From NCBI RefSeq assembly GCF_030730875.1, contig NZ_JAVAMA010000006.1:62001-126000 (forward strand): a DNA stretch of 64,000 bases, written 5' to 3'. Numbering within the stretch: position 1 is the stretch's first letter; the number at the start of each line of letters is the position of its first letter. This DNA is from Sphingomonas sp. DG1-23. Its GTDB lineage: Bacteria > Pseudomonadota > Alphaproteobacteria > Sphingomonadales > Sphingomonadaceae. Positions 1 to 9,249 of this stretch are shown here, piece by piece. Below the pieces are notes generated by a model. That model had not been told where the DNA came from. It saw only the letters and a list, made by a program, of their open reading frames with translations, and ran no database searches. The position numbers and the translations under genes are program-made.

Positions 1-257
1 CGCATCCCGCCGGTAGCTGGAACCACGCGCGGCTGCGCGTCGAGCCGGGCCGCGTGCGCCAATGGCTCAACGGCAAGCTCACTGCCGACGTTACTTTTGG
101 CGACGATGCCTGGCGCAAACGGGTGGCGGGGTCGAAGTTCGCAACGATGCCGTTGTTCGGCACCTTTCCCAGCGGAGTGATCGGTCTCCAGGATCATGGC
201 GATCCGGTGGCATTCCGGAACATCAAGCTCCGCAAGCTCGGCCCCTCCGCGCGATGA
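1..257 (+). CDS. DUF1080 / 3-keto-disaccharide hydrolase-type protein (C-terminal end only)
   Basis: Open from the first full codon (position 3) to the TGA at 255-257, so only the last ~84 residues are in the window. The tail reads like the end of the beta-jellyroll DUF1080 fold (PF06439): a WLNG-K turn followed by GLQDHGDP and a final strand FRNIKLRKL. The same LQDHGDP...FRSIWLREL ending occurs in the complete DUF1080 gene at 8365-9147, an internal cross-check. Family members cleave 3-keto-glycosides, usually in the periplasm. The stop overlaps the next start as ATGA, so it was translated together with the GMC oxidoreductase, which could supply its 3-keto substrate. Confidence 0.85.
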   Translation, partial: HPAGSWNHARLRVEPGRVRQWLNGKLTADVTFGDDAWRKRVAGSKFATMPLFGTFPSGVIGLQDHGDPVAFRNIKLRKLGPSAR

Positions 258-1963
258 TGCCGGGTGCGATCGATCCGGCCGAGGGTCCGGCCGACGTCAT
301 CATCGTCGGCTCGGGCGCCGCAGGCGGCATGGCGGCCTATAGTCTGACCAAGGCGGGCTTGCGCTGCCTGCTGCTGGAAGCCGGCCGCGATTACGACCCT
401 CAGGCCGAAGTCAACATGTACGCGCCGGAGAGCGATGCGCCGCTGCGGGGAGCCTCTACGCCCGACAAGCCGTTCGGCTATTTCGACGCGACGGTCGGCG
501 GTGGGTGGCAGGTCGATGGCGAGCCGTACACGATGCGCGAAGGCACCGACTTTCGCTGGTATCGTTCGCGGATGCTAGGTGGGCGGACCAACCATTGGGG
601 CCGCCACGTGCCGCGCTGGGGCCCGTACGATTTCAAGCCCTTCTCGCGCGATGGATTGGGCGTGGATTGGCCGATCGGCTATGACGACGTCGCGCCTTTC
701 TATGACCGCGTCGAGCGGATGATCGGCGTCAATGGCGGGCGGATCGATCTAGAGAACCATCCCGACTCCCCGCCGGGCTGCCTGATGCCGCCGCCCAAAC
801 CGCGCGTCCCGGAAATGCTCCTCAAGGCAGCCTGCGAGAGCCTCGGCATTCCGGTGCGGCCGGCGCACACCGCGGTGCTGACGCGCGACATGCCCGACGA
901 CGTCGCGCCGCGCAGCGCCTGTTTCAACGCGACACCGTGCACGCGCGGCTGCACGATCGGCGCGATGTTTCAGACGACCACGTCGTTCCTGCCGATGGCG
1001 AAGGCCACCGGGCGGCTGACGATCGTGACCGACGCAATGGTCTCGCGCGTGGTAATGGCATCCGCAAACCGTGCTGCGGGCGTAGAATATGTCGATCGCA
1101 AGACGGGTGCGCGGCATCAGGTCAAGGCGCGCACGGTCATCCTCGCGGCGGGGACCTGCGAGACGACCCGGCTACTGCTCAATTCGGGCGGCGGCGAACG
1201 CCCCGGGCTCGCCAATTCCTCCGGGCAGCTCGGGCGCAACCTCACCGATTCTACCGGTGCGTCGTTCCGCGCTTTCATTCCCGGGCTCGCCGATCGGCCA
1301 CGCTACAATGAGGACGGCATCGGCGGCCAGCACATGTACATTCCGTTCTGGCTGTACCAGCAGCAGAAGAGCGGCGAACTGGACTTCCCGCGCGGCTATC
1401 ATTTCGAGCTTGGCGGCCGGTTCGGCGTGCCGCCGGCCGCTGCGCTGCCGCGTGTGTGGGGGGCGGGGCTCAAAAAGGCAGTGCGCAGCGCATCGGGCGC
1501 GTCGATTGCGATGGTGCTGCGCGGCGAGATGATCCCCAACAAGGACACATATTGCGAGATCGACTCCGGCGTGAAGGACCGATTCGGCATCCCGGTGCTG
1601 CGGTTCGCCTTCCGCTGGTCGCAGCACGAGATCAACCAGGTCGCGCACGGGCGCCGGACCGCGCATGCGGTGTTCAAGCGGATGAACGGCACGATCCTCG
1701 ATCCCGATCTGCCGCCCGAAAAGCTCATCACCGCCGGTGGCGAGATCATCCATGAACTGGGCACCGCGCGGATGGGTGCCGACGCGAAGTCGTCGGTGGT
1801 CGACAGCTTTGGCCAGAGCTGGGACGTGGGCAATCTGGTACTGATGGACGGCGCGATCTTCGCCTCCGGCGCGCACAAGAATCCGACGCTCACCATCCTC
1901 GCACTGGCGCTGCGCGCCTCCGAGCGGCTTGCCGCCCGCTTCAAGTCCGGAGCCTTTGCATGA
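254..1963 (+). CDS. GMC-family FAD oxidoreductase (glycoside 3-dehydrogenase / gluconate 2-dehydrogenase large-subunit type)
   Basis: About 569 aa. The frame is open further upstream, but the ATG at 254 forms an ATGA overlap with the preceding stop and lies just before the FAD-binding Rossmann motif GSGAAG (residues ~19-24), so it is preferred. A GGRTNHWG motif follows in the N-terminal half. The C-terminal GMC domain has HELGTARMG and a closing HKNPTLTIL segment holding the His/Asn pair typical of GMC active sites. The stop overlaps (ATGA) the start of a subunit-3-like partner, the usual arrangement of membrane-linked sugar dehydrogenases that oxidise gluconate, or C3 of glucosides and lactose, and pass electrons to a cytochrome c. 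No cytochrome subunit is seen in the window. Position between DUF1080 and Gfo/Idh/MocA genes favours glycoside C3 oxidation; the substrate is inferred. Confidence 0.88.
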   Translation: MMPGAIDPAEGPADVIIVGSGAAGGMAAYSLTKAGLRCLLLEAGRDYDPQAEVNMYAPESDAPLRGASTPDKPFGYFDATVGGGWQVDGEPYTMREGTDFRWYRSRMLGGRTNHWGRHVPRWGPYDFKPFSRDGLGVDWPIGYDDVAPFYDRVERMIGVNGGRIDLENHPDSPPGCLMPPPKPRVPEMLLKAACESLGIPVRPAHTAVLTRDMPDDVAPRSACFNATPCTRGCTIGAMFQTTTSFLPMAKATGRLTIVTDAMVSRVVMASANRAAGVEYVDRKTGARHQVKARTVILAAGTCETTRLLLNSGGGERPGLANSSGQLGRNLTDSTGASFRAFIPGLADRPRYNEDGIGGQHMYIPFWLYQQQKSGELDFPRGYHFELGGRFGVPPAAALPRVWGAGLKKAVRSASGASIAMVLRGEMIPNKDTYCEIDSGVKDRFGIPVLRFAFRWSQHEINQVAHGRRTAHAVFKRMNGTILDPDLPPEKLITAGGEIIHELGTARMGADAKSSVVDSFGQSWDVGNLVLMDGAIFASGAHKNPTLTILALALRASERLAARFKSGAFA

Positions 1964-2655
1964 CGCCGTCGCGCCGCGAGACGCTGCAGTGGATGATCGC
2001 CGCGGCGGCGCTGCCGCTCGCCCGCTGGTCGCCGCCCGCGATGGCGGCCGGGCAGGGCACAACCGCTCCATTCGACGTCGTTGACTGGCCCGAGGTGCTG
2101 CCCCCGCCGCCTGCTGCCAAGGGTTATGGCCGCGATCCGGATCTGATGACGCCCAAGGTCCCCTGGCCGCTGACGTTGAGCAAGAAGCAGCGTGCGACGG
2201 TCGATCTGCTGGGCGACCTGATCCTTCCTGCCGACGAACGCTCGCCGGGTGCCGGCGCGCTGGGGGTCGGAGCATTCGTCGATGAATGGATCAGCGCACC
2301 CTATCCGATCCAGCGAGCGGACGGAGCGCAGGTGATCGGCGGCCTGATCTGGCTCGATGCGCAGAGCCGCGCCCTGCACGGGGCCGCATTCGATGCGATC
2401 GCGCCGCACCAGCGCGCCGGACTGCTCGATGCGCTCGTCGTCGCGGCGCCCGTCGCGAGAATGACGAAGCCGGTCGCGTTCATGGACACGCTGCGGCACC
2501 TCTTCGTGCTGGGCTTCTACAGTCTACCCGAAGGCAAGGCCGACATGGGCTTCATCGGAGACCAGCCTACGCCTGGCGACTATCCCGGGCCGACCCCGGA
2601 GGCGCTGGCACATCTCGCGCAAATGCTGGATCATATGGGTCTGACGGGTTCTTAG
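1960..2655 (+). CDS. Gluconate 2-dehydrogenase subunit 3-like protein (Tat-exported partner of the GMC enzyme)
   Basis: 231 aa. The N-terminus has a twin-arginine signal (SRRETLQWM) and a hydrophobic Ala/Leu stretch ending near MAAG, so it should reach the periplasm folded and can carry the GMC flavoprotein with it. The body matches subunit 3 of gluconate 2-dehydrogenase: LLGDLILPADERSPGAGALG followed by a VDEWI helix and FVLGFYSLPEGKADMGFIG. In this family the small subunit matures and exports the catalytic subunit rather than catalysing. The ATG overlaps the GMC stop as ATGA, so the two are translationally coupled. It is the last gene of the plus-strand operon; the next gene is convergent. 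Confidence 0.85.
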   Translation: MTPSRRETLQWMIAAAALPLARWSPPAMAAGQGTTAPFDVVDWPEVLPPPPAAKGYGRDPDLMTPKVPWPLTLSKKQRATVDLLGDLILPADERSPGAGALGVGAFVDEWISAPYPIQRADGAQVIGGLIWLDAQSRALHGAAFDAIAPHQRAGLLDALVVAAPVARMTKPVAFMDTLRHLFVLGFYSLPEGKADMGFIGDQPTPGDYPGPTPEALAHLAQMLDHMGLTGS

Positions 2656-2671
2656 GCTCGCGCGTCGGAGG

Positions 2672-2689
2672 GCCGGGGTAGTGCCCGGC
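2672..2689. terminator. GC hairpin between convergent genes, possible terminator
   Basis: Six-bp stem GCCGGG / CCCGGC around a 6-base loop, 17 bp after the subunit-3 stop and in the gap to the convergent GH76 gene. There is no clear T-tract, so it could be Rho-assisted or merely GC noise. Confidence 0.3.
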
Positions 2690-2850
2690 GCGTGCGGAGG
2701 GGGCGGTGCGTGGTGCCTGCTTGCCCACATCTTGGCGCTCGCTCGAAATGCTCATCCTGGCCCGGCGGTGGCCGGCGCCGAGGGCGAATTTCTGTGCGAC
2801 ACTTCGCGGAAGCGATTCCCGCACGACAAGGCAACGGCGCGCAATCTGGC

Positions 2851-4002
2851 TCAGTAAAGGCGCGACCAATTGGACGGAGCCCAGCTCAGGACCGCCTCGA
2901 TCTGCACCATCGCCGCGGTATCGATCAATTCGGCGCGGCCTTCGCGCGGCCGGCACAGCCCGCTCGCCGCGTCGCGACGGTGACGCCACATGCGATCGGC
3001 ATAAGCGCGCATTGCTGCTGGATGCTGCCGGCCCCCGGTCGCGCTTTCGAGCAGCAGCAAATTCTTGAAATAGATGGCGTTGAACGGGGGCGGCTGGCGG
3101 TCGAGCCGCTCGATCGTGAAGCGCTTCGTGCTCGCCGCGGCGATCCGCCTGGCTTCGGCGAGGTAGCGGGCTTCGCGCGTCGCCTGCCAGAGCAGCACGT
3201 TCACGCCCACCGGGACGCCCTGATTATAGGTCCAGACGGTTTTCTCGACGGTGCCGTCGCGCTTCAAATGGTCGTGATAGAGGCCGTCGGGCCGTTGCAG
3301 CACGGCATTGGTCCAACGATAGAAGCGCAGCGCATCGTCGAGATAGGCACGCTCGCCGGTGATCTGGTGCAGCCGTAGCCCCAGTTGCGCGGCCGGCATG
3401 TTGGACACGGTGTTGCGATCGCCATTGTCGGCTTTCTGGGTCCAGCGCACGCCGCCGGGAGAAGGAAGGTCCGCATCGGTCGACCAGCCCGAGCGGATCA
3501 GTTCGAAAACCGCCCTGGCGCGTTCCAGCGAAGCGATGTCGCCGCGGAAGCGGTGATGCTGGACGTCGGCCAGCCCGACCCATAGATTGTCGTCATAATA
3601 GAGGTCGTCGCCTTGGCCGAGCGGTGCGACGACGCGCGACAGATAGCCGGGACGCCCGGTGGCGCTGGTGTTGGCCCAATAGAGCTGCTGCGCCGCGCGG
3701 ATATCGGCCAGTGCCGCATCGTAACGGCGCGCGCTCGAGGCGTCGGCCATCACCAGATCGAGATAGGCGATGTGGGCCTGCGAAAACGGCCATTCGGTCG
3801 CATATTTGGCATCGTCCGCCGCCGCCGGCGCATATTCGCGGTAGAGCCCGGTGCCGTCATCCAGCGCGAAGCCGCGCTCCATCGCCGCGCGCCAGCTTTC
3901 GGCGCGCGTGACAGGTGCCGCCGCGCGGCTGGTGGCGGGCAGCAGCGTGGCGAGCGTTGCGCCCGCCGCAAAGCCGCGTCGCGTCAGTGCCGGCCCGCGC
4001 AT
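2851..4002 (-). CDS. Glycoside hydrolase family 76-like protein (alpha-1,6-mannanase type), Tat-exported
   Basis: 383 aa. The N-terminus has a twin-arginine motif (TRRGFAAG) and a hydrophobic stretch ending in SRAAA. The body looks like an (alpha/alpha)6 barrel: YYDDNLWVGLA near residue 140 resembles the GH76 segment carrying the paired catalytic aspartates, and later elements (TVSNMPAAQLGLRLHQ, YNQGVPVGVNVLL) recur in GH76 proteins. GH76 enzymes cut alpha-1,6-mannan, but related barrels (GH88/105-like) cannot be excluded from reading alone. The ATG touches the stop of the TonB receptor upstream (TGATG), so the two are coupled: the receptor imports an oligosaccharide and this enzyme trims it in the periplasm (inference). 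Confidence 0.7.
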   Translation of the reverse strand: MRGPALTRRGFAAGATLATLLPATSRAAAPVTRAESWRAAMERGFALDDGTGLYREYAPAAADDAKYATEWPFSQAHIAYLDLVMADASSARRYDAALADIRAAQQLYWANTSATGRPGYLSRVVAPLGQGDDLYYDDNLWVGLADVQHHRFRGDIASLERARAVFELIRSGWSTDADLPSPGGVRWTQKADNGDRNTVSNMPAAQLGLRLHQITGERAYLDDALRFYRWTNAVLQRPDGLYHDHLKRDGTVEKTVWTYNQGVPVGVNVLLWQATREARYLAEARRIAAASTKRFTIERLDRQPPPFNAIYFKNLLLLESATGGRQHPAAMRAYADRMWRHRRDAASGLCRPREGRAELIDTAAMVQIEAVLSWAPSNWSRLY

Positions 4003-6740
4003 CAGAAGCGGAAGCGCGCGCCGAGCGCGAAGACGCGGCTGTCGTAGCGCACGTCGCGCGGATAGCCCGGGCCTGCCTGGTCGGGCGATTCACGCAGCGC
4101 GCGGAAGGGCGTGCCGGTGATGTTGCTCACGTCGAAGGTCAGCGTCACCGCCTCGATCGGCGTGACCGCCAGCGAGAAATCGAGCCGCTCGATCGGACGG
4201 TTGAACTCGGCGCCGATCAACCGGCCTTGCGGATCGGTCGCGAAGAAATTGGTGACGCGTGAGCGCCAGTTATAGGCGAGACGTGCGGAGATCGGCCCCT
4301 TCTCGTAAATGCCGACTGCGTTGAAGCTCCATTTGGACACGCCGGGAATGTCGGTGTCCTGGCCCGCTGCGCCGAGCGCCGCCGGCAGCGATTGCGATGC
4401 GTCGATATAGGTCGCATTGAGCTGGGTGCCGAAGCCGCTCAGCCAGCCCGGCAGGAAGTCGAAAAAGGTCTGGAAGGCGATTTCAGCCCCCTGCAACCGG
4501 CCGCGCCCGCCATTTTCCGGGCGGTTGACCAGCACCTGACCGTATAGCGGGTCGTTCACCGGCACGTTGAGATTGGTGATGAATCCCTGCACGTCGCGGC
4601 GGAAGATCGCCCCCGTCAGCGATCCGGTGCGGGTGAAATACCATTCGAGCGACAGATCGTAATTGGACGACTGGATCGGCTGCAGCCCGATATTGCCGCT
4701 GCTGCCGGTCAGCGGAGTCGAATTCAGGTTGATCGTCAGCGCGGGGCTGAGCTGGTTGAATTCGGGCCGGGTGCGCGTCTCGGTGGCGGACAGGCGCAAT
4801 TGGAGCTGGTCGCTCAGATGCGCGCGGAAGGTCGCGCTGGGCAATATGTCGACATAATTCTGACGCGACGTCGCCGGGGTCGGCACGCCGTCGACCAGTC
4901 CGGTCCCCGTCGCCTCGGTCGCGGTGTTGACGATGCGCGCGCCGATCACGCCGTCGATCGGCAGCGATCCGATCCGGGTGTCGTAATGAATCTGGCCGTA
5001 CACCGCGTAGGAGCGCTCGGTCGCGTCGAAACGTTCGTTGGCGATGTAAGCGGGGATGTCCGGTCCATAGGCCGCCAGCTGGGCGAGCGCGTCGGGCGTG
5101 CCGATCTGCGCCAGCCCCGCGCGCGCGAGGTCGCGGATCGCATCGATATTGGCGAAGATCGCGTCGCGGGTCGGCGCATACCATTGGCGGAAGGGCTGGG
5201 CGTCGCCGCTGCCGCGGAAGCCGGCATGGATCGCGCCGCCGTCGCCCGGGATCGCCGAGAGCGGGATGCCGAGCGGACGCAGTGTCGCATAGCGTCCGCC
5301 GCTGCGCAGCCGCGCGTCGCGATCGGTATAGCGGAAGCCGAAATCGAACTGGGTGATGACCGGAAGCTCGGTCTTGATCTTGAGGTCGGTGCGCCACTGG
5401 ACGCCCCGGCCGCCGGCATAAGAGCGGCGATCCCAGATGCCGCGCAGGATGAAATTGTCCGGGTTCAGCGCATCGAAGCCGGGGATAGAGAGCTGCGGCC
5501 CGCCATCGCCGCCGGGCACGTCGAACACGATGTCCGCCGACTGGCCGGAGGCAGGCGCGAAATCGACATTGTGATCGGTATAGACCGCGTTGGTGTCGGT
5601 ATACGCCAGGTCGGTGGTCAGCGTCGCGCGATCGTCGATCTCCCAGCGCCCGCCGATCGCGGCCTGATAGGTGTTGGTCCGGCCGGCTCGGGTGCTGCGC
5701 GAGAAGTCGATATCCTCGCCACCGGCGAAATTGGGCGTGACCGTCACGCTCTCGAGCTGGCCCGGGGCGTCGGGATCGCGGACGATGTTGGTGAGCGCCG
5801 GGTTGCCGTTGACCATGTCGACTCCGACGAAGTCGTTCTCGACATTGGTCCGCGCCGCCTGCCACAGCCCTTCGACATAGAATTCGAGATTGGACGCCGG
5901 CCGCCATTGCACTGCGCCGTTGATCGACGGCCGCCAGCGCTTGCCGCGGTCGTAATAGACGCCCGCGCTCTCGGGCAGGACGAAGTCGCGCGGGCCGGTC
6001 ACCGCCTGCTCGGCGCGCGGCGCGACGATGTTGCCGTTGATGTAGCGCGACGAGGTCAGATAATGCAGCTGGGTGTAGGAGAAGTTCACCAGCGCGCCGA
6101 TGTCGCCGATGCCGGTCTCCCAGCGATCGGTGATCAGGACATTGACGTTCGGATCGATCTTCCCGGACTGATCGGCATAGGTCGCGCGGACCGCACCGGC
6201 GATCTGGAATCCCGAAAAGTCGAACGGGCGGCGCGAGCGGACATTGATCAGCCCCGCGATGCCCCCCTCGATCAGATCGGCGGTGGTCGACTTGTAGACC
6301 TCCAGCCCCGCCAGCGCACCGGCGGGAAAATCCTGCAGCGCGACGTTGCGCAGCTCGGCGGTGAACACCTCGCGGCCATTATAGGTGGTGGTCAGATTGG
6401 GCAGGCCGCGCACCTGAACCCCGCCCGCTTCGTCGCTGCCGCGATTGACCTGGACGCCGGGGATGCGGGCCAGCGCTTCCGACGCATTATTGTCCGGCAG
6501 CTTGCCGATGTCCTCGGCGACCACGGCATCGACGATCTGGTCCGAATCGCGCTTGATCGCTTGGGCGCTCTGCAAGCTGCGGCGGTATCCGGTGACGACG
6601 ATGTCGTCTTGCTCTTCGGGGGCGGCAGCTGGGGCAGGCTCTTCGGCAGGTTGGGCAGCGGTTTGGCCCAGTGCCGGCGACCCCCAGATCAGTGTCAGGC
6701 CCGATACCGCAGACAGCAATACGCCCTGTTGCGTTCTCAT
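4002..6740 (-). CDS. TonB-dependent outer-membrane receptor (oligosaccharide type)
   Basis: About 912 aa from the ATG at 6740, which has a GGGAGAG ribosome site 6 bases upstream; in-frame starts further up have none. A Sec signal ends at ALGQ. A TonB-box-like DDIVVTGYR is followed by the plug (RDSDQIVDAVVAEDIGKLPD) and a beta-barrel ending in a terminal aromatic (FALGARFRF), as BAM recognition requires. The plug has the form of the Caulobacter/Xanthomonas carbohydrate-transporting subfamily. It is close in plan and motif to the receptor at 34035-36887, and both are divergent from a Gfo/Idh/MocA gene. It shares a TGATG junction with the GH76 gene. The substrate is probably a glycan or glycoside. 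Confidence 0.93.
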   Translation of the reverse strand: MRTQQGVLLSAVSGLTLIWGSPALGQTAAQPAEEPAPAAAPEEQDDIVVTGYRRSLQSAQAIKRDSDQIVDAVVAEDIGKLPDNNASEALARIPGVQVNRGSDEAGGVQVRGLPNLTTTYNGREVFTAELRNVALQDFPAGALAGLEVYKSTTADLIEGGIAGLINVRSRRPFDFSGFQIAGAVRATYADQSGKIDPNVNVLITDRWETGIGDIGALVNFSYTQLHYLTSSRYINGNIVAPRAEQAVTGPRDFVLPESAGVYYDRGKRWRPSINGAVQWRPASNLEFYVEGLWQAARTNVENDFVGVDMVNGNPALTNIVRDPDAPGQLESVTVTPNFAGGEDIDFSRSTRAGRTNTYQAAIGGRWEIDDRATLTTDLAYTDTNAVYTDHNVDFAPASGQSADIVFDVPGGDGGPQLSIPGFDALNPDNFILRGIWDRRSYAGGRGVQWRTDLKIKTELPVITQFDFGFRYTDRDARLRSGGRYATLRPLGIPLSAIPGDGGAIHAGFRGSGDAQPFRQWYAPTRDAIFANIDAIRDLARAGLAQIGTPDALAQLAAYGPDIPAYIANERFDATERSYAVYGQIHYDTRIGSLPIDGVIGARIVNTATEATGTGLVDGVPTPATSRQNYVDILPSATFRAHLSDQLQLRLSATETRTRPEFNQLSPALTINLNSTPLTGSSGNIGLQPIQSSNYDLSLEWYFTRTGSLTGAIFRRDVQGFITNLNVPVNDPLYGQVLVNRPENGGRGRLQGAEIAFQTFFDFLPGWLSGFGTQLNATYIDASQSLPAALGAAGQDTDIPGVSKWSFNAVGIYEKGPISARLAYNWRSRVTNFFATDPQGRLIGAEFNRPIERLDFSLAVTPIEAVTLTFDVSNITGTPFRALRESPDQAGPGYPRDVRYDSRVFALGARFRF

Positions 6741-6961
6741 ATCACTCTCCCACACGCGCGCCTTTTGCCTGTTGGGCCGGCGCATTTGAGAGGAGGCATA
6801 GCTTGCTGCTGGAAAAGTAAAACAAGTTCGTTTATTATTTGCGATAAACCGTTGGTCGCTGACACCGGGTCGACAGCAATCGTCCCGAAACACAATAACC
6901 GGAAGCGTCGCGGACAGAGACTTCGGCGAACAGCCGGCGACAGGAGAGGGAGGACGAAGCC

Positions 6962-8377
6962 ATGATCGACCCAGGAGCCGGCCTCAGCCGGCGCGACTGG
7001 ATGCGCGGCGCCGCGGCGACTGCGGGAGCGCTCGCGCTGCCGGGCGGTGCATCCGCCCGCCGCATCGCGCCGAGCGACCGGGTCAATGTGGCAGTCATCG
7101 GCGCCGGCGGCATGGGCGCGCAGAACATGACCAAGCTCACCAGCCAGAACATCGTCGCGGTGGCGGACGTCGATTTCGCGCATGTCGCCAAGGCGTTCGT
7201 CGACGACAGGGGTGCGGTACGGGCAGACCGACAGCCGCTAAAACAGGCCTATGATCGCGCCGTGAAGTTCGCCGACTATCGCCGCATGCTCGACAGCCGC
7301 AAGGACATCGACGCGGTAGTGATCGCCACGCCGGATCATCACCATGCGATCGCAGCCAAGACTGCGATGGAACGCGGCCTCCACGTCTATGTGCAGAAGC
7401 CGCTGACCTATACCGTGCGCGAAGGGCGGACATTGCTCGATCTCGCCCGCCGCAATCCGAAGCTGGTGACCCAGATGGGCAACCAGGGCCATTCGGGCGA
7501 TGACGGACGCCGGGTGGTCGAATTGATCCGCGGCGGCGTCATCGGCCGGGTGCGCGAGGTGCATGCCTGGACCAACCGGCCGGTTTGGCCGCAGGGGGAG
7601 GCGCGCCCCGCGGCGGTGCCGAAGCCGGCCAGCCTCGATTGGGATCTGTGGCTCGGGCCGGCAGCGGTCGATTGGGGCTACAATCCGGATTATGCCCATT
7701 TCAACTGGCGCGGCTGGGTGCCGTTCGGCATCGGCTCGCTCGGCGACATGGGGGCGCATCTTATCGACTTCCCGGTGTGGGCGCTCGAGCCCGGCCTGCC
7801 GACGCGGATCGAAACCCGCCACAGCCGCTGGGGCGGCGATACCGACATTTGGGATGGCAAGCCGCCCGCCGATCTCGGCAGCTATCCGCTCGCCAACATC
7901 ACCACCTACCAGTTCGGCAATGCCAAAGGCGGGCCGCTCACGATGACCTGGTATGACGGCGGGCTGATGCCGCCGACTCCCGCGGCGATGCCGGCGACGG
8001 CGCGGATGAACCCCGATGGTGGCGTCCTTTATATCGGCGAGCGCGGGATGCTGATGCACGATACCTATGGCGAGAAGCCGGTGCTGATCGGCGAAGGCAC
8101 CGCCGCGCGCGCGGCAGCGGTGCCGGTCTCGCTGCCCCGAATCCAGGGCGGTCGCGACGGCCATGAGATGAACTGGATCCGGGCGATCCGCGGGGAGGAG
8201 GCGATCTCGTCGCCTTTCTCGGTCGCAGTGCCGCTCAACGAGACGATGATCCTCGGCATGGTTGCGATGCGCGCGGACCAGCCGATAGAGTATGACGGCA
8301 GCGCCGGGCGAGTCACCAATCTGGCCGACGCCAACCGTTTTCTGGACCGGGAGTATCGCAAGGGATGGGCAATATGA
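6962..8377 (+). CDS. Gfo/Idh/MocA-family NAD(P)-dependent oxidoreductase, Tat-exported
   Basis: 471 aa; a GGAGAGGGAGG ribosome site precedes the ATG. Twin-arginine signal SRRDWM and an Ala/Leu stretch come first. The dinucleotide fold begins VNVAVIGAGGMG (residues ~42-52). The usual EKP catalytic motif is present as QKP (VYVQKPLTY), keeping the lysine. The C-terminal alpha/beta domain includes GDMGAHLIDFPVWAL. Members of this exported subgroup oxidise C3 of glycosides and can reuse a tightly bound cofactor. The gene overlaps the following DUF1080 gene by 13 bp, strong evidence that oxidation and cleavage are one two-step unit. It is divergent from the TonB receptor, so both probably share a control region at 6741-6961. 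Confidence 0.9.
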   Translation: MIDPGAGLSRRDWMRGAAATAGALALPGGASARRIAPSDRVNVAVIGAGGMGAQNMTKLTSQNIVAVADVDFAHVAKAFVDDRGAVRADRQPLKQAYDRAVKFADYRRMLDSRKDIDAVVIATPDHHHAIAAKTAMERGLHVYVQKPLTYTVREGRTLLDLARRNPKLVTQMGNQGHSGDDGRRVVELIRGGVIGRVREVHAWTNRPVWPQGEARPAAVPKPASLDWDLWLGPAAVDWGYNPDYAHFNWRGWVPFGIGSLGDMGAHLIDFPVWALEPGLPTRIETRHSRWGGDTDIWDGKPPADLGSYPLANITTYQFGNAKGGPLTMTWYDGGLMPPTPAAMPATARMNPDGGVLYIGERGMLMHDTYGEKPVLIGEGTAARAAAVPVSLPRIQGGRDGHEMNWIRAIRGEEAISSPFSVAVPLNETMILGMVAMRADQPIEYDGSAGRVTNLADANRFLDREYRKGWAI

Positions 8378-9147
8378 TCGTCACCGCTGCCGTGATTCTG
8401 CTCGGCGCAACGCTGGGCGCGCCGGCCGTGCAGACCGCGCCGCAATCGCGCCCGCAGGACACCGAGGTTTGGGCGCCCGAAGTGCCGCTGGTCACGCCCG
8501 GTCCGGCGTCGATGGTCCCGCCGCCGTCCGACGCCGTGGTGCTGTTCGACGGCAAGAATCTCGGCGAATGGGTTTCGACCAAGGACAAGGGGCCTGCGCG
8601 GTGGACCGTGGCCGATGGCGTGCTGACGGTGCGCAAGGGCACCGGCAATATCGAGACGCGCCGGAAGTTTCGCAACTATCAGCTGCACCTCGAATGGCGG
8701 ATCCCGGCGAACATCACCGGCGAGGGGCAGGCGCGCGGCAATAGCGGTCTGTTCCTCGCCTCGACCGGCGACGGCGATGCCGGATACGAACTCCAGATCA
8801 TGGATAGCTTCCGCAACAAGACCTATGTCAACGGTCAGGCAGGCAGCATCTACAAGCAGTTCGCGCCCCTCGCCAACCCGGTCCGGGCGCCCGGCCAGTG
8901 GCAGAGCTACGACGTGATCTGGACCGCGCCGGTCTTCGCCGCGGACGGATCGCTGACCAGTCCGGCCTATGTGACCGCATTCCTGAACGGCGTCCTCGTG
9001 CAGGACCATGTCGCGCTCAAGGGCGAGACCGTCTATATCGGCGCGCCTCGTTACACCGCGCATCAGGCTGCCTCGATCAAACTTCAGGATCATGGTGATC
9101 CCAGCCCGCCGATCAGTTTTCGCTCGATCTGGTTGCGCGAGTTATGA
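8365..9147 (+). CDS. DUF1080 / 3-keto-disaccharide hydrolase-type protein
   Basis: 260 aa. The ATG lies inside the end of the Gfo/Idh/MocA gene (13-bp overlap). A short Sec signal is followed by a linker and a single DUF1080 jellyroll: VVLFDGKNLGEWV, NYQLHLEWRIP, GNSGLFLAS and the terminal LQDHGDP...FRSIWLREL. DUF1080 proteins act as lyases, hydratases or hydrolases on 3-keto-glycosides made by the oxidoreductase encoded just upstream. A second copy ends at position 257, so the locus carries at least two, perhaps for different linkages or for successive lyase and hydratase steps (inference). Confidence 0.9.
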   Translation: MGNMIVTAAVILLGATLGAPAVQTAPQSRPQDTEVWAPEVPLVTPGPASMVPPPSDAVVLFDGKNLGEWVSTKDKGPARWTVADGVLTVRKGTGNIETRRKFRNYQLHLEWRIPANITGEGQARGNSGLFLASTGDGDAGYELQIMDSFRNKTYVNGQAGSIYKQFAPLANPVRAPGQWQSYDVIWTAPVFAADGSLTSPAYVTAFLNGVLVQDHVALKGETVYIGAPRYTAHQAASIKLQDHGDPSPPISFRSIWLREL

Positions 9148-9249
9148 GCTGGCCAGGGCCTCGATCTCTTCGTGGAAGGATGGTGACGGCCGGTGCGCTT
9201 GCTGGAGGTCTGCCTGCGACGCTCGAGGGCGAGGCCTGAGTCCAGGCAA

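Noticed and set aside
4800..6965. A 721-codon plus-strand open frame
   Set aside because: It lies wholly antisense to the TonB receptor at 4002-6740, is Arg/Asp/Gly-rich with no domain, and is an expected by-product of high-GC coding DNA.
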